Shown here piece after piece: positions 1 through 2,635 of a stretch of 5,403 bases of DNA (within the stretch, counting starts at the first letter, position 1; the number at the start of each line of letters is the position of its first letter). This DNA is from Anaerolineae bacterium (GTDB lineage: Bacteria > Chloroflexota > Anaerolineae > B4-G1), in contig JAUWOI010000335.1 of assembly GCA_030612185.1 (NCBI GenBank), forward strand, positions 1 to 5,403, given 5' to 3'. The notes beneath the pieces are model-generated. The model ran no database searches, had not been told where the DNA came from, and was given only the letters and a program-made list of their open reading frames with translations. Made by a program: the position numbers and the translations under genes.

Positions 1-1580
1 CCGTGGGGTCACCTAACCCCCCGACCCCCTTCCCGGCCAGGGAAGGGGGAGTCTCCCCTCCCCGCTTCGGGGCGGCCCCGGGGGGGGGGGCGGGGGGGGG
101 GTCAGTGGAAAGCCCCGCCGACACTCGCTTCTTCGATGAACTACGCGGCGCGGTCGAGGCAACCACCTATACCATCCCGCCCCCTGAGTCAGGCAGCATC
201 CTCGCCGCACCGGTGCTCCACGCCCGGGGGCTCTCCTTCCGCGCCGTCGTTCTCCTGGGCCTATCCGAGGGAGAGTTCCCCGCCGCCGAGCGGGAGGACC
301 CCCTGCTGCGGGAGAGTGATAGGGCGCTCCTGCGGGAGCGGGGACTGCCCCTGGAGCCCCGTCTGCGCGGCGAAGAGGTCACTCTGTTCTACGAGGCTGT
401 CACCCGCGCCCGGGAGCGGCTGCTACTGTGCCGCCCCTATCTGGCCGACGACGGGCAGGCGTGGGAACCTTCCCCGTACTGGCACCACCTACAGCGGTTG
501 GTGGATGCTCCTCTCCGGCGCGTCCGTCCGGGCGAGGTTCCGCCGGAGGAGGCCGCCTCGCCGCAGGAGTTCGTCGTAGCGGCGGCCCACGCGGGTTTCA
601 AGCCGGCTGCGGAGGAAAACGGCGGTTACATTGACCAGAGGTGGCAGGCGGCCCTGGCCGGTGCGGAGGTTGTGCAGGCACGGCTGGCCCGCCAGCCAGG
701 CGGTCCCTACGAGGGGGACCTGAGTCTGCTGGCCCCCGTCATGGCGGCACGTTACGGCCCCGATCACGTCTGGTCTAGCAGCCGGTTGGAGACCTACGCC
801 AAGTGCCCCCTGCACTTCTACGTGGCCCACGTCCTGCACCTGGAGCCCCGCACCTTGCCCCAGGAAGGGTTCGACCGCCTCATCCTGGGCTCCATCTATC
901 ACCGCGTCCTGGAGAAGGTCTACTGCCTGGCTCCATTCGACCCCCTCTCCGCCCTGCCGGAGGTGGCACAGACAGTGTTTGGGTCTGCCCCCAGCGAGTA
1001 CGGCTTCCGGCCCACCGCGCTGTGGGAACAGCAGCAGCGGGAGTTTCTGGCGGTGCTGGAGAAAACCGTCGTCGCGTTGGAGGAGGCACGCGAGGGGTAC
1101 GAGCCCTACGCCCAGGAACTCCCCTTTGGCCTCCACGGCGAACCCCCGTTGATCCTCCAGCATCCAGTATTCAGTATCCAGATTCGAGGCTACATTGACT
1201 GCGTGGATCGCGCTCCCGATGGCTCTCTGCGCGTGGTGGATTACAAGGCCGGCTCCTCTCGCATCTCCGCCCGCGAACTGGAGGAGGGTACACGGTTGCA
1301 GTTGCCCCTCTACGCTCTGGCGGTGCAGGACGCGCTGGGTCTGGGGCCTGTCGCTGGCGGATTCTACTGGCACATCGGTTCCGCCAGCCCCAGTTACCTG
1401 CGCCTGGGGCGGTACGAGGGAGGCGTGGAGGGGGCTGCTGAGACTGTGATCGGCTACGTGAGGGCCTACGTCGCCGCCGTGCGGGAGGGGCGGTTCCTCC
1501 CCGCTCCACCTGCGGGCGGCTGCCCCGACCACTGCCCCGCCGTTGGGTTCTGCTGGCGGTATAAGACGAGAGGGTGGTGA
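1..1580 (+). CDS. addB: AddB-like helicase/nuclease subunit B, C-terminal half (5'-partial)
   Basis: Partner of AddA in the cytoplasmic complex that unwinds and trims DNA ends at double-strand breaks to load RecA. The frame is open to the left edge (first full codon at 3), so the GTG at 3 is not taken as the start; AddB proteins are usually about 1000 residues and 525 codons are seen here. Counting from codon 3, residues about 69-95 (ARGLSFRAVVLLGLSEGEFP) resemble the UvrD-type motif V region, and about 130-145 (FYEAVTRARERLLL) motif VI. The nuclease follows: YAKCPLHFY with C268, GSIYH (H300), GYID (D399), VVDYKAG (D413, K415), QLPLY (Q433, Y437), then C507, C511 and C517. This is the iron-sulfur PD-(D/E)XK arrangement of AddB and RecB-family nucleases, with the catalytic set intact. 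Two repeat elements are read in frame (residues 1-35 and about 386-394). A generic RecB-like nuclease is the alternative, but addA downstream supports AddB. Confidence 0.85.
   Translation, partial: VGSPNPPTPFPAREGGVSPPRFGAAPGGGAGGGSVESPADTRFFDELRGAVEATTYTIPPPESGSILAAPVLHARGLSFRAVVLLGLSEGEFPAAEREDPLLRESDRALLRERGLPLEPRLRGEEVTLFYEAVTRARERLLLCRPYLADDGQAWEPSPYWHHLQRLVDAPLRRVRPGEVPPEEAASPQEFVVAAAHAGFKPAAEENGGYIDQRWQAALAGAEVVQARLARQPGGPYEGDLSLLAPVMAARYGPDHVWSSSRLETYAKCPLHFYVAHVLHLEPRTLPQEGFDRLILGSIYHRVLEKVYCLAPFDPLSALPEVAQTVFGSAPSEYGFRPTALWEQQQREFLAVLEKTVVALEEAREGYEPYAQELPFGLHGEPPLILQHPVFSIQIRGYIDCVDRAPDGSLRVVDYKAGSSRISARELEEGTRLQLPLYALAVQDALGLGPVAGGFYWHIGSASPSYLRLGRYEGGVEGAAETVIGYVRAYVAAVREGRFLPAPPAGGCPDHCPAVGFCWRYKTRGW
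8..101. repeat. G/C-rich dispersed-type hairpin repeat with two long G runs, inside addB
   Basis: A perfect 10-bp inverted repeat (CCCCCTTCCC at 25-34, GGGAAGGGGG at 40-49) with a 5-base loop is followed by a smaller hairpin (CCCCG 60-64, CGGGG 68-72). Then come 11 G (80-90), one C, and 10 G (92-101). The sequence CACCTAACCCCCC... followed by a CCCCCTTCCC stem resembles repeats that I recall as common between genes in Chloroflexota and cyanobacteria. Here it is translated as a Pro/Gly-rich stretch (residues about 1-35) just before the conserved-looking TRFFDEL segment, so it reads as an in-frame insertion. The G runs are prone to slippage and to sequencing error, so the frame across them is less certain than elsewhere. 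Confidence 0.65.
1157..1184. repeat. Tandem heptamer repeat (4 x 7 bp) inside addB
   Basis: Four consecutive 7-base units in exact phase: CCAGCAT (1157), CCAGTAT (1164), TCAGTAT (1171), CCAGATT (1178). The unit is not a multiple of three, so successive copies are read in different frames, giving QHPVFSIQI (residues about 386-394). This lies immediately before GYID, whose aspartate D399 belongs to the nuclease active site. The local composition is AT-richer than the surrounding gene. Heptamer tandem repeats of this type (STRR) are known from cyanobacteria; membership in such a family here is inferred. Confidence 0.6.
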
Positions 1581-1586
1581 GGAAAC

Positions 1587-1614
1587 TTGACTTGCATAAC
1601 GTTAGGGTTATAAT
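1587..1614 (+). promoter_or_regulatory. Sigma-70-like promoter of the small-gene islet
   Basis: TTGACT at 1587-1592 (5 of 6 to consensus) and a perfect TATAAT at 1609-1614 are separated by 16 bases. It begins 7 bases after the addB stop codon, so it should uncouple the islet from the addB transcript. Transcription would begin around 1621, leaving a leader of only about 14 bases before the ATG at 1635. It is the best promoter I can see in the window. Confidence 0.72.
1596..1611. promoter_or_regulatory. Candidate operator overlapping the promoter
   Basis: The 8-bp palindrome TAACGTTA (1597-1604) lies in the spacer between the -35 and -10 boxes. A second symmetry, ATAAC (1596-1600) with GTTAT (1607-1611), spans the start of the -10 box. 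HigA/XRE antitoxins usually repress their own promoters through such short inverted repeats, and the first downstream gene encodes an XRE protein. Binding is inferred from position and symmetry only. Confidence 0.45.
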
Positions 1615-1634
1615 CGCAGCATGATGAGAGAGCG

Positions 1635-1952
1635 ATGAGCACGAATGCAAACATTCGATTTGAGGATTGGTTGGAAGAGCGTATGGCTGATCCAAAGTTT
1701 CGGGCTGAATGGGAATCTTCCGAACCTGCCTACCAGGTTGCCCGATTGCGCATCCTGCGCGGGTTGACCCAGGCACAGTTGGCCGAACTGGTGGGCACCA
1801 AACAACCCAGCATTGCCCGGCTGGAGAGCGGGAGGACCGAGCCGAAGATCTCCTTTCTGCGGCGCGTGGTGGAGGCATTAGGTGGCCGCCTGGAGGTATG
1901 GGTTGTCCCGTTTGAGGAAACGCCGGCAATCGGGCAGAAGGGATCAGCATAA
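1635..1952 (+). CDS. XRE-family helix-turn-helix protein, HigA-type antitoxin
   Basis: A 105-residue DNA-binding protein. The N-terminal part (residues 8-36, FEDWLEERMADPKFRAEW then PAYQVAR) is the dimer/toxin-contacting region typical of HigA-like antitoxins. The HTH spans about 37-85: TQAQLAELVG (45-54) is helix 2 and KQPSIARLESGR (56-67) the recognition helix region; RLEVWVVPF closes the domain. In this family such proteins usually follow a HigB/RelE toxin gene and act as antitoxin and autorepressor. Here the preceding gene is addB, so no toxin partner is visible upstream. The ATG at 1635 is chosen because it gives the family's usual N-terminus and lies just downstream of the 1587-1614 promoter; a weak GAGAG precedes it. 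The next gene starts 14 bases after the stop, so the two are probably co-transcribed. It could be a stand-alone regulator rather than an antitoxin. Confidence 0.85.
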   Translation: MSTNANIRFEDWLEERMADPKFRAEWESSEPAYQVARLRILRGLTQAQLAELVGTKQPSIARLESGRTEPKISFLRRVVEALGGRLEVWVVPFEETPAIGQKGSA

Positions 1953-1966
1953 CTAGAGGTATACCA

Positions 1967-2299
1967 ATGGTTGATGAAGCAATTGCCAGGATAGTCAGGC
2001 AATACCTGCGGACTCTGAATGAACGGGGAATCCCCATTCAGTGCGGGGTTATCTTTGGCTCTCAGGCAAGTGGCTACACCAATACCTGGAGTGATATAGA
2101 TTTGCTGGTAGTATCACCACGGTTTGACGGCGAACGCAAACGGGCGGACGTGAATCTTCTCTGGCACGTTGCCGCTCGCACCGATAGCCGCATAGAGCCT
2201 ATTCCGGTCGGCCAGCATCAGTTTGAAGGGGACGACAGCAGCGCCATCATTGAGATTGCTCGCCGCGAGGGTCAAAAGATTCTCCTTGCAGGCGACTGA
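1967..2299 (+). CDS. MNT-type minimal nucleotidyltransferase-domain protein
   Basis: A 110-residue protein of the DNA polymerase beta-like nucleotidyltransferase superfamily. The signature GSQASGYTNTWSDIDLLVV has GS at 31-32 and metal-binding D43 and D45; E77 (RIEPIPV) is the likely third acidic residue, so the active site looks intact. Length fits the MntA/MNT group, whose members are often antitoxins that AMPylate and silence a neighbouring HEPN RNase toxin. No HEPN gene (a helical protein with an RX4-6H motif) is found next to it, so either it is orphaned or it works with the XRE gene upstream. The start is supported by AGAGGT at 1955-1960, 6 bases before the ATG. It shares the lower GC of the islet. 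The fold is clear; the substrate is not known. Confidence 0.85.
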   Translation: MVDEAIARIVRQYLRTLNERGIPIQCGVIFGSQASGYTNTWSDIDLLVVSPRFDGERKRADVNLLWHVAARTDSRIEPIPVGQHQFEGDDSSAIIEIARREGQKILLAGD

Positions 2300-2392
2300 T
2301 CCGCAAGAGCACACGACACATAGTAACGCCACGCCCTTATCATTTCGCTGGGGGTACAACAGATTCTAGCGGCGACGCGAAGGAGAATAATA
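2300..2392. other. Short intergenic gap, no gene seen
   Basis: This 93-base gap follows the nucleotidyltransferase gene. I see no convincing toxin remnant, hairpin terminator or consensus promoter in it. The only clear signal is the ribosome binding site at its end. Because of the gap, co-transcription of the following small gene with the two upstream is plausible but not shown. Confidence 0.5.
2380..2385 (+). promoter_or_regulatory. Strong Shine-Dalgarno site of the 68-residue gene
   Basis: AAGGAG lies 7 bases before the ATG at 2393. It is the best ribosome binding site in the window and fixes the start of the small gene, which otherwise could be dismissed as a chance ORF. Confidence 0.75.
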
Positions 2393-2599
2393 ATGTCCAG
2401 TGAAACCTTGGTTTATGAAGAGCAGATTGTCCACGAGATTCACGAGGTTCCCAGAGAATACCGGCCGAACCTGTTCCAGATCATCCGTCTGTTTCGTGAG
2501 AGCGTGGCCCTGAAACCTGCCGAAGCGAGCCTCCGCCAGGGCTGGCAGGAAGCGATGATGGGACAAACCCACCCAGTCTCCGAGTTGTGGGAGGGTTGA
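2393..2599 (+). CDS. Small antitoxin-like protein (68 residues)
   Basis: A short, charged, probably helical protein with no signal peptide or membrane segment. YEEQIVHEIHEVPREYRPNL (residues 8-27), then IIRLFRESV, and a C-terminal RQGWQEAMMGQTHPVSELWEG (from residue 48). The pattern GWxxAxxGxxxPxxxLWxG at the end recalls a group of small proteins often encoded just upstream of RelE or PIN toxins, in which the tail usually continues as GID plus one or two residues. Here TGA follows directly after the last glycine, and no toxin gene follows: a 21-bp palindrome and addA come next. It is supported as a gene by AAGGAG 7 bases before its ATG. The antitoxin role is inferred from recalled family resemblance; the protein is otherwise uncharacterised. 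Confidence 0.65.
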   Translation: MSSETLVYEEQIVHEIHEVPREYRPNLFQIIRLFRESVALKPAEASLRQGWQEAMMGQTHPVSELWEG

Positions 2600-2607
2600 T
2601 AATCGTA

Positions 2608-2628
2608 GGACAAGTTGCCAACTTGTCC
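2608..2628. repeat. Perfect 21-bp palindrome just upstream of addA
   Basis: The arm GGACAAGTTG (2608-2617), central C2618, and arm CAACTTGTCC (2619-2628) are exactly complementary. It ends 7 bases before the addA ATG, in the place a ribosome binding site would occupy. No T run follows, so it is not an ordinary terminator. Palindromes of the GGACAAGTT type are, as I recall, dispersed repeats in Chloroflexota and cyanobacterial genomes. In RNA it would fold into a 9-bp stem with a 3-base loop next to the start codon and could damp addA translation. An operator role is the alternative. Confidence 0.8.
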
Positions 2629-2635
2629 CACTGCC

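Noticed and set aside
3..5. GTG as the real start of addB
   Set aside because: The frame is open to the window edge and only about half of a normal AddB is present; the residues after this GTG are repeat-derived.
489..1532. 347-codon open frame on the minus strand opposite addB
   Set aside because: Shadow of the AddB nuclease frame; no domain and low-quality composition.
1171..2037. 288-codon minus-strand frame crossing addB, the promoter and two small genes
   Set aside because: Arg/Pro/Ser-rich shadow translation that would overlap three better-supported plus-strand features.
2114..2359. Minus-strand 81-codon frame as the missing toxin
   Set aside because: It is mostly antisense to the nucleotidyltransferase gene, has no visible toxin motif and no clear ribosome binding site.
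1568..2599. Direct repeats flanking the islet (GAGGGTGGTGA near 1570 and GAGGGTTGATA near 2591)
   Set aside because: The match is short and imperfect; it does not amount to target-site or att duplications, and no transposase or integrase is present.
2608..2628. Palindrome as an intrinsic terminator
   Set aside because: It is followed by CACTGCC and the addA start, with no T run.
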